Source: an uncultured Bacteroides sp. (GTDB lineage: Bacteria; Bacteroidota; Bacteroidia; Bacteroidales; Bacteroidaceae). Taken from it: DNA of 64,000 nucleotides. The position numbers and the translations under genes were made by a program. Shown here piece by piece: positions 17,205 through 26,210 of this stretch (position 1 is its first letter; each line of letters opens with the position of its first letter). The notes under the pieces are model-generated. The model saw nothing but the letters and a program-made list of their open reading frames with translations, did no database searches and was not told the origin of the DNA. The DNA is taken from contig CAAFUN010000112.1 of the NCBI GenBank assembly GCA_900766195.1, forward strand, positions 1-64,000, read 5' to 3'.

Positions 17205-17212
17205 TATATTTG
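17205..17212 (+). promoter_or_regulatory. -7 element of the TPR/HTH regulator gene
   Basis: TATATTTG matches TAnnTTTG and ends 17 bases before the start codon at 17229. No good -33 element is at the expected distance, so the promoter may need an activator. Confidence 0.5.
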
Positions 17213-17228
17213 TTGCAACAAAATCAAA

Positions 17229-18974
17229 ATGCGAAAGATGAAACAACTGATCAACCTTGCATTGTTGCTATTCCTCTTCAGCCTTTGCGCCTGTAAAGAC
17301 CACCCCTATCCACATGTCCTTGCCACGGCAGATAGTCTCACTTATGTTAACCCCGACAGTGCCATTAATCTTCTTAAACAGCTGAGGGCAGAGATGGCTC
17401 ATGCACCCGAAGCCACACAAATGTATTACCGCCTGTTGCAGATAAAAGCGGCTGATAAGGCTTACGTCACCCACACATCAGACAGCATTATACTTCCCAT
17501 TGTGGCATATTATGAAAAGAAAACCGACAAAGAGCATTTAATGGAAGCCTACTACTTTGCCGGACGTGTATACAGCGATCTTAGCGATGTACCACGCGCA
17601 CTAAGCTACTTTCAGAAAGCAGTTGATGTCTCGCAAGGCTGCACAGACTACAGAGTAATTAGCCGTATATATAGCCAGATAGGAGGACTCTTGCTGCTTC
17701 AAGACATTTACGAAGAGGCTCTCGTGGCATACCGCAAAGCTTACCTGTATAACATTCAGGCAAAAGATAGCACAGGGCTGGTACTCAACCTAAGAGACAT
17801 TGCTTGGAATTATACTGCACTCAACAAAGCAGACAGTTCTTTATATTATAATAAAGCGGCATATGCATTAGCGGAGAAGCTCAATAACCAGCGATACATG
17901 AACCTTGTACAAGGTAAATTAGCCGGATTATATATTCAGCTCAAAAAATATGATGAGGCGCGAAAAGCATTACAATCTCCTCTTCGTGATGTGGAAAAGT
18001 CAAATCAAAGTGCCATTTATTCCATCTCTGCCGATTTATATTATAATGATAATAAAACAGATTCTGCCACATTGTATGCTCAACGGGTGTTAGAGTGCGG
18101 AACTATTTACGCTCAGCAGTCTGCTCATTGGATTTTGGCACAGATTGCAGAACAAAAAGGTGATTGCCAAACAGCAATAAAGCAGATACAGCAATATACA
18201 GTATGCACCGATTCTATACAAAAAATCACAAAGACTGCAAGCATCTACAAAATGCAGTCTCTTTACAATTATCAGCTTCGTGAAAAAGAGAATAGCCAAC
18301 TAAAAGCAGAAAATGCAGAACAAAAGCTTATCATTGCATACGCATTGCTTGCCATCATAGTTCTTGTAGCCCTAACTGTGATCTACATATTGTACAATAA
18401 GCGTAAAAAAGATAAGTTACAGGTACAATTACAAAGACTGGAACAAATAAAAAATGAGCAGCACAAAAAAAGTAATCTGTTCATTGAAGAAAACAAAAAG
18501 CGGATAGAAGAACTTGAAGCGCAGCTTGAAAAAGAAAAGGAAGAAAAGCACTCGCAACTCTTACAACTTAAAAAACAGCAATATGAACGTAACATCACCC
18601 AGGCAATAATCAATCGTGAAGAGGAAGAAATGGCTGAAAAGCTCTTCCACAACTCCGCTATTTATGTGCGCATACGCGAGAAAACAAACGATAAGAGGAG
18701 CAAAATGACGGAAGAAGACTGGACAGAATTAAGCACCGCCATAAACTCCACTTACAACGACTTTACATCACGCCTCCATGCATTATACCGTTTCAGTTCT
18801 ATTGAAATGAAAATTTGCCTCTTGTTAAAAGCAAAAGTTCCTATCACAACTATTGCCGATCTCACCATACGTTCCAAATCTGCCATCACTTCCGCTCGTC
18901 GAGCTATGTATGAAAAAGTACATGGAGTGAAAGGTAAACCCGAAGATTGGGATGCTTTTATCAGCTCTTTTTAA
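17229..18974 (+). CDS. Membrane-anchored tetratricopeptide-repeat regulator with C-terminal HTH
   Basis: The 581-residue protein starts with a lipoprotein-like signal (LFLFSLCACKD, Cys near 20) or signal anchor. It continues with about 300 residues of tetratricopeptide-type helical repeats (AYYFAGRVYSDLSDVPRALSYFQKA, YEEALVAYRKAY). A single transmembrane segment lies at about 368-390, a long Lys/Glu coiled coil at about 395-465, and a C-terminal helix-turn-helix at about 530-570 (FSSIEMKICLLLKAKVPITT, then SKSAITSARRAMYEK). The layout is that of Bacteroidales one-component sensors that detect something in the periplasm and bind DNA in the cytoplasm. It sits directly before three outer-membrane proteins and an S41 protease and is their likely regulator. 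Confidence 0.85.
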   Translation: MRKMKQLINLALLLFLFSLCACKDHPYPHVLATADSLTYVNPDSAINLLKQLRAEMAHAPEATQMYYRLLQIKAADKAYVTHTSDSIILPIVAYYEKKTDKEHLMEAYYFAGRVYSDLSDVPRALSYFQKAVDVSQGCTDYRVISRIYSQIGGLLLLQDIYEEALVAYRKAYLYNIQAKDSTGLVLNLRDIAWNYTALNKADSSLYYNKAAYALAEKLNNQRYMNLVQGKLAGLYIQLKKYDEARKALQSPLRDVEKSNQSAIYSISADLYYNDNKTDSATLYAQRVLECGTIYAQQSAHWILAQIAEQKGDCQTAIKQIQQYTVCTDSIQKITKTASIYKMQSLYNYQLREKENSQLKAENAEQKLIIAYALLAIIVLVALTVIYILYNKRKKDKLQVQLQRLEQIKNEQHKKSNLFIEENKKRIEELEAQLEKEKEEKHSQLLQLKKQQYERNITQAIINREEEEMAEKLFHNSAIYVRIREKTNDKRSKMTEEDWTELSTAINSTYNDFTSRLHALYRFSSIEMKICLLLKAKVPITTIADLTIRSKSAITSARRAMYEKVHGVKGKPEDWDAFISSF

Positions 18975-19060
18975 TAGCATCTACATCTAAAAAGAACAGT
19001 TTAACGCATTCCCGCACAAAAACCGCACAAGAATGCAGTAAGTGCAACTAATAAGTATCT

Positions 19061-19068
19061 TATTTTTG
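19061..19068 (+). promoter_or_regulatory. -7 element of the outer-membrane protein operon
   Basis: TATTTTTG matches TAnnTTTG and lies 34 bases before the small ORF at 19102. It is the best promoter candidate for the small ORF, the three barrel genes and the S41 gene. No -33 TTTG is present, consistent with activation by the neighbouring regulator (inference). Confidence 0.5.
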
Positions 19069-19101
19069 CAAGCATTAGATCAACTCAAAAAAAACGTTAG
19101 C

Positions 19102-19254
19102 ATGAAACAAGTATTATTAGGACTCTTATTTGCATTATTCTGTGCTCAAGTATGCAGTGAAGAAGAAAATATTCAACTTCAAACCAGCATAAGAAGCATA
19201 GACATTTGTTCATTATTTATTATCCCCATCGCTGCACATAAAAGTAGCATCTAA
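19102..19254 (+). CDS. Possible small secreted peptide, unknown
   Basis: The 50-codon frame starts with ATG and reads as a signal peptide (MKQVLLGLLFALFCAQVCS) followed by about 31 residues that contain one cysteine and a hydrophobic patch (CSLFIIPIAA). It begins right after a promoter-like -7 element and ends 4 bases before the first barrel gene, so it is the first frame of the transcript. It could be a real exported peptide, for example a signal or substrate for the adjacent receptors, or an upstream leader frame. I know of no homologue. Coding status rests only on position and the signal-like start. Confidence 0.4.
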   Translation: MKQVLLGLLFALFCAQVCSEEENIQLQTSIRSIDICSLFIIPIAAHKSSI

Positions 19255-19258
19255 TAAT

Positions 19259-21559
19259 ATGAAAACAATAATTCTACTAACCTTCGGATGCCTTTTCGCT
19301 GCATTTGCCACAGCTCAACAAATAACAGGGAAAGTTCTGGATAATGAAAAAAATCCAGTACCATACTGCAACGCTGTACTACTTACACTACCCGATTCCA
19401 CCTTTATTCAAGGTGTAATTACAGACGAGAACGGAGCTTTTTCAATACCTAATAATGACAAACGACAAAAACTATTGAAAATATCCTGCTTGGGATATGA
19501 GACGTTCTATGCTCATTGCACAGAAGGTAATGTTGGCATAGTCACCTTACAAGCGTCTTCCATCTTGCTTGCAGAGGCGGTAGTGACAGCAGATCGAAAA
19601 ATAAACAAGATGCGCAATGGCAATATTGTGACAGATATAGCAAACTCCTCATTGAAGAAGGAATACAAGGCAATGGATATCCTTAAGAAAATACCGGGAA
19701 TGACCACCTCACAAGGAAAGCTTGAAGTATTCGGACTTGGCGAACCGATAGTGTACATCAATAATAAAAAGGTGAATAACAAGGAAGAGATCAATATGCT
19801 GGATCCCAAGAATATAAAAGAGATAGAGCTGATTACCAATCCCGGAGCCAAGTATGATGCCTCAGGAAAAGCTGTATTGAAGATTGTGACTTTAAATAGA
19901 GAGGATGGATGGAATACCAAAGTGGATTTAACGGCAACCCGCTCTCGCAAGTTCAGTAATGGAGAAGGATTAGCCATCAATTATAAAAAGAAAGGACTGT
20001 CTCTTTCCGGCTTGTATAACTTCGAAGACCATAGAGGAAAAAGCAAGCAAGATTTCATAAATACAGTAGAGGACAAAGATGTTCTATGGAAATACAACGA
20101 TAAGTTACGTTCGGACAATACGGATAAGCAACACAACTATCAAATTGGAGCCGATTATTCCATCACAGAAAATCATAGCATAGGCATTCAATACAACGGA
20201 ACAGACGATAAACTCAAAAGTAATGCCAATGACATTCAAAGCGTTTACAAACAAGAGAGTCCATTCTCGGAAATCACTTCTAAAAGCCTGTATGATATAA
20301 AGTCGAACCGGAACCATGTGAATATGTTCTATATTGGAAAACTTTCGCGAAAACTCTCTATGGAGGTTGATGCAGACTATGTAAAGAGCAAAAACGACCA
20401 ACAGCAGGCAGTCTCCGAAAAAAGTAATGAAGGCAATGATAATGTGGATATTACAACAAAGACAAATAGCAAGTTAAAAGCAGCAAAGGCTGAGTTCAAC
20501 TACAAAACGGACAAAGCAGGAACAATTACAGCAGGAGGAGAACTCAGCCGAATTGACGTAGACGGCTGGCTGAAGAATCCCGATAACAGTGTGAAAAGTA
20601 CTGATTTCACCAACAAAGAAGATAAACAAGCCTACTATCTGATGTACAACATTAATCTGGGGCGGTATAACGTAAATGCCGGCTGTCGGTATGAAGTAAT
20701 CAAGTCAGAGATGAATGACCTGCTAAACCCTGATAACAATATTCGCAGGAATTATCACGACTGGTTTCCAAGTGCATCCGTATCGGCTACTTTTGGGCAG
20801 TTAAATTCATCCCTTTCCTATTCGGTAAGAACTACCCGACCGGCATTCAGCCGTTTGAACAGTAATGTGTATTACAACAATAAACACATGATACAAATTG
20901 GCAATCCACAGCTACAACCCTCCATGTCACACAACATCCAGTTGTTACTCAACTACAAGACACTGGTGTTCAAGCTTGGGTATTCATACATGAAAGATTA
21001 CATCAATTCGGTCTTTTCATCCGAAGGCAATGTCATTATAGTCAGTTGGAAGAATTTTAATAACTCACAGCAGTTTAGAGGAAACATCAGTTATACCAAG
21101 ACAATAGGCATTTGGAACACAACATTGGCAGGAGGCATCACCTTGCCCCGCTTAAAAATAGAATATCAAGGCAACCAATACAATAATGACAAAGTCAAGT
21201 ACTACGTTCAGTGCAACAATTACTTTAATTTGCCAAAAGAATTCACCCTCTCTCTTGACTATACTTACGACAACGGTGGAAGTATAGGCATTTATAAATT
21301 CAAGCCCTATCATTCACTCAATTTTGGGATACAGAAGTCCTGCTTTAGCGACAAACTGAATATCGGTTTAACGATCAATGATATATTCCGGACAATGGTA
21401 TATAAATATGATTCGCGTATGGGCAATATCTATTTCCATCAGAAAGAAGATCAGGATGAACGCTTTGCCTCTATCAATATTGTATATCGGTTGAATAATA
21501 TGAAAAGCAAATATCGTGGCAGTGGAGCTGCAAACAGTGATATAAAGAGATTGCAATAA
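19259..21559 (+). CDS. Outer-membrane beta-barrel protein with carboxypeptidase-regulatory-like domain (1 of 3)
   Basis: The 766-residue protein has a signal peptide (to about 19, ATAQQ) and an N-terminal carboxypeptidase-regulatory-like beta-sandwich (QITGKVLDNEKNPVPYCNAV, about 21-100). A TonB-plug-like region follows (DILKKIPGMTTSQGKLEVFG, then GEPIVYINNKKV and ITNPGAKYDASGKAVLKIVT), and then a long beta-barrel with alternating aromatic strands. This is the TonB-receptor-like OMP_b-brl_3 type, related to but distinct from SusC, and there is no SusD partner. It closely resembles the next gene in the plug region and less so the third, so the trio arose by duplication. Ligand unknown. Confidence 0.82.
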   Translation: MKTIILLTFGCLFAAFATAQQITGKVLDNEKNPVPYCNAVLLTLPDSTFIQGVITDENGAFSIPNNDKRQKLLKISCLGYETFYAHCTEGNVGIVTLQASSILLAEAVVTADRKINKMRNGNIVTDIANSSLKKEYKAMDILKKIPGMTTSQGKLEVFGLGEPIVYINNKKVNNKEEINMLDPKNIKEIELITNPGAKYDASGKAVLKIVTLNREDGWNTKVDLTATRSRKFSNGEGLAINYKKKGLSLSGLYNFEDHRGKSKQDFINTVEDKDVLWKYNDKLRSDNTDKQHNYQIGADYSITENHSIGIQYNGTDDKLKSNANDIQSVYKQESPFSEITSKSLYDIKSNRNHVNMFYIGKLSRKLSMEVDADYVKSKNDQQQAVSEKSNEGNDNVDITTKTNSKLKAAKAEFNYKTDKAGTITAGGELSRIDVDGWLKNPDNSVKSTDFTNKEDKQAYYLMYNINLGRYNVNAGCRYEVIKSEMNDLLNPDNNIRRNYHDWFPSASVSATFGQLNSSLSYSVRTTRPAFSRLNSNVYYNNKHMIQIGNPQLQPSMSHNIQLLLNYKTLVFKLGYSYMKDYINSVFSSEGNVIIVSWKNFNNSQQFRGNISYTKTIGIWNTTLAGGITLPRLKIEYQGNQYNNDKVKYYVQCNNYFNLPKEFTLSLDYTYDNGGSIGIYKFKPYHSLNFGIQKSCFSDKLNIGLTINDIFRTMVYKYDSRMGNIYFHQKEDQDERFASINIVYRLNNMKSKYRGSGAANSDIKRLQ

Positions 21560-21579
21560 TACATAATCAAAGATACACT

Positions 21580-23901
21580 ATGAAGAAAATCGTTTTCATC
21601 TTAATTCTATTTCTCTCGTCATTGTCCGGTGTGGCGCAAATTACAAATGTAACAGGAAGAGTGCAGGAAGCTAACGGCAGTCCGCTGGAGTTTGTAAATG
21701 TGGTACTGCTATCACTACCCGATTCCACCTTTGTAGGTGGGGTGACATCAGACCAAACAGGGAAATTCTCCATCAAGCTCAATAAGCCGTATTCCACGCT
21801 GATACTTAAAACATCTTATCTGGGATATAGCAACAGTTTTAAGAAAATAACAGCAAATGATGCGGGAGCAATTGTGATGTCTGAAGCAGAGCAGATGCTG
21901 GAAGCAATTGTGGTGAAAGGAACAAGAAATCATTTTAAGATGGAAAATGGGGGAATATCTGCTGACATAGCAAACAGCCCGCTGAAGAATATAGGTACGG
22001 CCAATGAGGTATTGGAGAAGCTGCCTTTCGTGGTGAAAGAAGGAGATGCTTTTACCGTACTCGGCAAAGGCAAACCGCTCATCTACATCAACAACCGACT
22101 GGTGAGAAATGAAAACGAACTGGAAAGACTGTCATCGGGAAACATCAAAAAGGTAACCGTCATTACCAATCCGGGACCAGAGTATGACGCCACCGTCAGT
22201 GCCGTAATCCGTATTGAAGCGGTTCGTCCTCCGGGTGAAGGAGTGGGCGGTGAAGTGTTTGGAAGGGTAAAAGCAGCCAGGCAGCTATCGGCCGATGGAA
22301 GCATAGACTTGAACTATCGTAAAAACAAGTTTGATGTATTTGCTTATTATGGATATACAGAAGATAGGCGAAAGACTAAATTAGAGTTGGAACAAAGTTT
22401 GAAAAGTAATAAGCAAGCCACTGTTATAAAGAGCACAGACAAAGAAAAGAGTCGTCGCAGAGAACACTACGTAGAAACAGGATTCAATTATGAATTCAAC
22501 GAGCACCATTCGGCAGGTGCAAAATACACCTATGACGATACTCCATATGGAAAAGTAGACATGAAGATGCAAAGCAATGTATATGCAAATGATACAGAGA
22601 TAGAAGGCTTTCCGACTACAATCTTGGTAGATCTCGATAGAAATTCTCATTTGCTAAACACTTACTATGTAGGCGATATAACCAATTGGTTGAAGGCACA
22701 ACTTGACTTTGACTATGCCAAAGGGAACAATAAAACAGATCAGAACTCATGGTCGGAAAGGAAAACTGATGAAAAAGTGAACACTCGCTCCATACAAGAT
22801 TATCATCTTTCTGCTGGCAAGCTCACACTCACTTCCCCGTTGTGGCGAGGTGAATTGAAATACGGAACGGAATTCAGCCGGACAAACAATGAACAAAAAT
22901 ACATAGTCTTTGATAATGAAGGGGCCGAAGATCTGAAATCCAACACCAACCGCTCTAAGCAACACATGTTTGCCACGTATGCCAATTACTCTAAAAGTAT
23001 CGGTAAATGGACATTGGGAGCAGGCATGCGTTATGAAAATACCGGATTTGATTATTATGAAAATGGGAAAAAGATAGATGAACAGAGCCGTACTTACAAA
23101 GACTTCTTCCCCAACGCTTCCGTAAGCTATCGTGACGAAAAGCTACAAATGATGTTAGGCTATCGTTCCACCATTCAACGTCCCAGTTATTACCAACTCA
23201 GGAACAGCATACAGTATGACAATCCATACACGTATGAAGCAGGAAATCCGTATCTGAAACCGACAAAGACAGATGACCTCACCTACTCATTGCTATGGGG
23301 AAAAGTGAAACTGATGGCATCATACAAATGGTATGACAACCTGATACTGTTTCTGCCGGGTCAGTATAAGGACAAAGACATTATCATGTTTCAGCCCGAG
23401 AATCTGAAGCATGCACAGAACCTATCTACATACCTCTATTATTCTCCACGCATCGGAATATGGGAGCCTGTGGCTGGTGTGGGAATAGCAAAAGACTACC
23501 TCAACTACAAAAGAGAAGAGAAGCAGAGTTATGAAAAGCCTTATTTTAACTACAGCCTACAAAACACACTCCATTTGCCGGCAGGTTTCACGGTAATGAT
23601 AGACTTTCAAGGAAATTCAAGAGGACATTCCACACTCAACTACATGTATGACAACTTCAGGATGGATATGCGGGTTACCAAAACATTCATGGACGGCAGA
23701 CTTATATTGAACATGAGGGGAACGGACATTACAGGCTCTTACCGTCAGAAATACCGGATGGATGTATATCCGGTAGGTTCGTTCATCAATAAAGATCTGG
23801 ATAGTCGCTCCTTCCAATTATCTCTAAAGTATAAATTCAATGCTTCACGGAGTAAGTACAAAGGAAGTTCGGCATCGGAGGAAGAAAGACAACGCATGTA
23901 A
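21580..23901 (+). CDS. Outer-membrane beta-barrel protein with carboxypeptidase-regulatory-like domain (2 of 3)
   Basis: This 773-residue paralogue of the preceding gene shares the order signal peptide (to about 19), regulatory-like domain (ITNVTGRVQEANGSPLEFVN), plug-like region (EVLEKLPFVVKEGDAFTVLG, GKPLIYINNRLV, ITNPGPEYDATVSAVIRIE) and barrel. Both proteins carry the phrase LPDSTF near residue 47, where the loop of the first domain is nearly identical. The gap to the previous gene is 20 bases, so they are co-transcribed. The divergent barrels suggest different ligands or partners. Confidence 0.82.
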   Translation: MKKIVFILILFLSSLSGVAQITNVTGRVQEANGSPLEFVNVVLLSLPDSTFVGGVTSDQTGKFSIKLNKPYSTLILKTSYLGYSNSFKKITANDAGAIVMSEAEQMLEAIVVKGTRNHFKMENGGISADIANSPLKNIGTANEVLEKLPFVVKEGDAFTVLGKGKPLIYINNRLVRNENELERLSSGNIKKVTVITNPGPEYDATVSAVIRIEAVRPPGEGVGGEVFGRVKAARQLSADGSIDLNYRKNKFDVFAYYGYTEDRRKTKLELEQSLKSNKQATVIKSTDKEKSRRREHYVETGFNYEFNEHHSAGAKYTYDDTPYGKVDMKMQSNVYANDTEIEGFPTTILVDLDRNSHLLNTYYVGDITNWLKAQLDFDYAKGNNKTDQNSWSERKTDEKVNTRSIQDYHLSAGKLTLTSPLWRGELKYGTEFSRTNNEQKYIVFDNEGAEDLKSNTNRSKQHMFATYANYSKSIGKWTLGAGMRYENTGFDYYENGKKIDEQSRTYKDFFPNASVSYRDEKLQMMLGYRSTIQRPSYYQLRNSIQYDNPYTYEAGNPYLKPTKTDDLTYSLLWGKVKLMASYKWYDNLILFLPGQYKDKDIIMFQPENLKHAQNLSTYLYYSPRIGIWEPVAGVGIAKDYLNYKREEKQSYEKPYFNYSLQNTLHLPAGFTVMIDFQGNSRGHSTLNYMYDNFRMDMRVTKTFMDGRLILNMRGTDITGSYRQKYRMDVYPVGSFINKDLDSRSFQLSLKYKFNASRSKYKGSSASEEERQRM

Positions 23902-23914
23902 AATAACAGACATC

Positions 23915-26191
23915 ATGAAAAGAATTGGAATTCTAACCTTAATTATTTTATATACAGTTGTTCTGCATGCGCAGAACTTCACTCTTAAAGGCATTGTGCT
24001 AGATAAAAGCAAACAACCGGTATCGTATGTATCGGTGGCATTGCTCGCTTCTGACAGTACTACCCTAGTGACAGGTGCAATCAGCGATGATAAAGGACAA
24101 TTCCAATTGTCTAATATTAAAGCCGGAAAATATTGCATATCCCTGAGTTTCATTGGCTTCAAGCCGTTGAAAGAAAAGATTGTAGTGAATGCAGACATCG
24201 AACGTTCCTTCGTGCTGGACGATGATGCTGTTGCTTTAAACGAAGTAGTGGTAAAAACCAACCGAAGCAATATCATCAAGCAATCGGCAGCCGGGCAAAC
24301 TTTCATGCTCTCGGAAAGTGCATTGAAGAAAAAAGATGTACTGGATGCCTTACAGGAAGTTCCTTCTCTGGCCATAGATCCCGGAACAAGGAAAATCACG
24401 CTGAATGATGGTAGCAAGCCGCTCATTCTGATTAACGGCATAAGAAAAGAGGGAGGAATATCCGCCATCAATTCCGAGGATATTCTGTCGGTGGAAGTGA
24501 TACCCACTTCTTCCGCCGAATTCTTGAGAGAAGGATATACCAGTGTTGTTAACATCAAAGTGAAGAAAAGCAATAAAGCTTATACATCATTCAACGGGGG
24601 AGTCAACACAAGTCCCACACTCTTGTTTGGGATTGCCGATGCTTCATTGGAATTCGGCAACAGCAAATCTTCTTTCTACATATCAGGGCAGACCTTCACC
24701 TTCTTAAACAACAAATCGGATATGTTGGAGACAAGCCGGACAGCAGAAAGCAGCAGAAAGGTGCAATACAAACGAGAGGGAGATTACACCGATACTTATT
24801 GGGCAATAGGTGGTGACAGAAACTGGTCGGAGAAAGACTACACTTCATTCAGTGCCACATTCGACTATATTCCACAAAACAATAATGCTAATGGCAAAAC
24901 TGAAATGAACAATGCTGCAACGACCAACTCTTCCGATTATGATTATACAAGAGATTATAATGATAAATCGTGGACGGGTACAGCCAACCTCTACCACAAG
25001 CACAGTTTCACAGCATCAACATTAGACTTCCTGCTGCAACTCACACTCAGTAAAAACAAAAATGAAGTGAACCAATTGGAAAAAGGGAAAAATGAGTTGA
25101 CCTATAACTTCAACTTCAAGAATCACCACACAGGAGTAGCCTTCACACCCTCGTATCAATTTACAATATCAGGCTTCAAAATAAAAACAGGCATCAACAA
25201 TTACTATCAATACAACAAGATTTACCAAAATGAAGGGGTTAAATCGGAATTTGTGCATAAAGAGTGGAATGAATATGCTTTCATAGACATAAGCAGAGCA
25301 TGGGAACATTTCTCATTGGCTGTATCGGCAGGTGCGGATGCCGTCTTCCGTGACATTAACGATTATTCGGATTACTATTTAAGACTCAGACCTGTAGTAA
25401 ATATGAACTATAGATTCAACAGTCATCATGCCCTTACTTTAAATTACAGCATGCAATCCACACCTCCCGATGTTGTTCAGCTAAATCCATACAACACGTC
25501 TTCGGACACGTTATCAATCATTACGGGTAATCCGTCGTTGAAACCCTACAGAACACAGCAAATCCGCCTCAACTATTCGTTTTCTATGGGACATTTCTAC
25601 ATAGAACCTGCTATCAGATACAGGCGGCTAAGCAACAGTATTGTTACTGCAGGCCAAGAGACGTCCGAAGGATATGTGCAATCGCTGGCAAATGCAGGTC
25701 ACAACAATCTATGGTCGGGATTACTCACTTTCAGGTATACTCTAGGAAGGTATGGATTTATCGGGTGGAACGCTGGGTACAACAGCATTCGTTTTCCTGA
25801 CATCTCACAGAAGAACAACTACTGGGACGGCAGAATAAATTGGGGTTTGAATTATGGTAAATTCAGTCTTTCCGGTTTTTATGGACTTCCAACACATACG
25901 TATGACCTATACAAACACTCCAAATCTTCACCGGAATCATGGTGCACACTCTCCTATTCTGCTTCACAAAGCTTAAATGTATCGGTAGGCATGCGATATG
26001 TAGGCGACAAAAGCCATATTCAACGCTGGGTCAATATGCCCAATTATTCATCTTATTACGACAACAGCTTCACCAATAGGGGAAATATTGTCATGATAGG
26101 GGTACGTTATAAGTTCCAGAGCAATAAGCCAGATCGCTCTATTAAAAAGTTAGAAAACGATGATAAAGGATTCAGAGTGATTAGTGAATAA
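23915..26191 (+). CDS. Outer-membrane beta-barrel protein with carboxypeptidase-regulatory-like domain (3 of 3)
   Basis: The 758-residue protein starts at the ATG 23915, which gives a good signal peptide ending LHAQ. An upstream in-frame start at 23840 lies inside the previous gene and would bury the signal. The domain order is the same: regulatory-like (FTLKGIVLDKSKQPVSYVSV), plug-like (DALQEVPSLAIDPGTRKITL, then SKPLILINGIRKEGG) and barrel (NPSLKPYRTQQIRLNYSF). It is more distant from genes 1 and 2 than they are from each other. The start is 13 bases after the previous stop. The three tandem receptor-like barrels before a protease define the unit. Confidence 0.82.
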   Translation: MKRIGILTLIILYTVVLHAQNFTLKGIVLDKSKQPVSYVSVALLASDSTTLVTGAISDDKGQFQLSNIKAGKYCISLSFIGFKPLKEKIVVNADIERSFVLDDDAVALNEVVVKTNRSNIIKQSAAGQTFMLSESALKKKDVLDALQEVPSLAIDPGTRKITLNDGSKPLILINGIRKEGGISAINSEDILSVEVIPTSSAEFLREGYTSVVNIKVKKSNKAYTSFNGGVNTSPTLLFGIADASLEFGNSKSSFYISGQTFTFLNNKSDMLETSRTAESSRKVQYKREGDYTDTYWAIGGDRNWSEKDYTSFSATFDYIPQNNNANGKTEMNNAATTNSSDYDYTRDYNDKSWTGTANLYHKHSFTASTLDFLLQLTLSKNKNEVNQLEKGKNELTYNFNFKNHHTGVAFTPSYQFTISGFKIKTGINNYYQYNKIYQNEGVKSEFVHKEWNEYAFIDISRAWEHFSLAVSAGADAVFRDINDYSDYYLRLRPVVNMNYRFNSHHALTLNYSMQSTPPDVVQLNPYNTSSDTLSIITGNPSLKPYRTQQIRLNYSFSMGHFYIEPAIRYRRLSNSIVTAGQETSEGYVQSLANAGHNNLWSGLLTFRYTLGRYGFIGWNAGYNSIRFPDISQKNNYWDGRINWGLNYGKFSLSGFYGLPTHTYDLYKHSKSSPESWCTLSYSASQSLNVSVGMRYVGDKSHIQRWVNMPNYSSYYDNSFTNRGNIVMIGVRYKFQSNKPDRSIKKLENDDKGFRVISE

Positions 26192-26210
26192 CAAATTAAA
26201 TTCAAGAATT

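Noticed and set aside
23845..24573. Minus-strand frame of 242 codons opposite the third barrel gene
   Set aside because: It is antisense to an obvious signal peptide and regulatory-like domain, with Ser/Thr-rich composition and no conserved motif.
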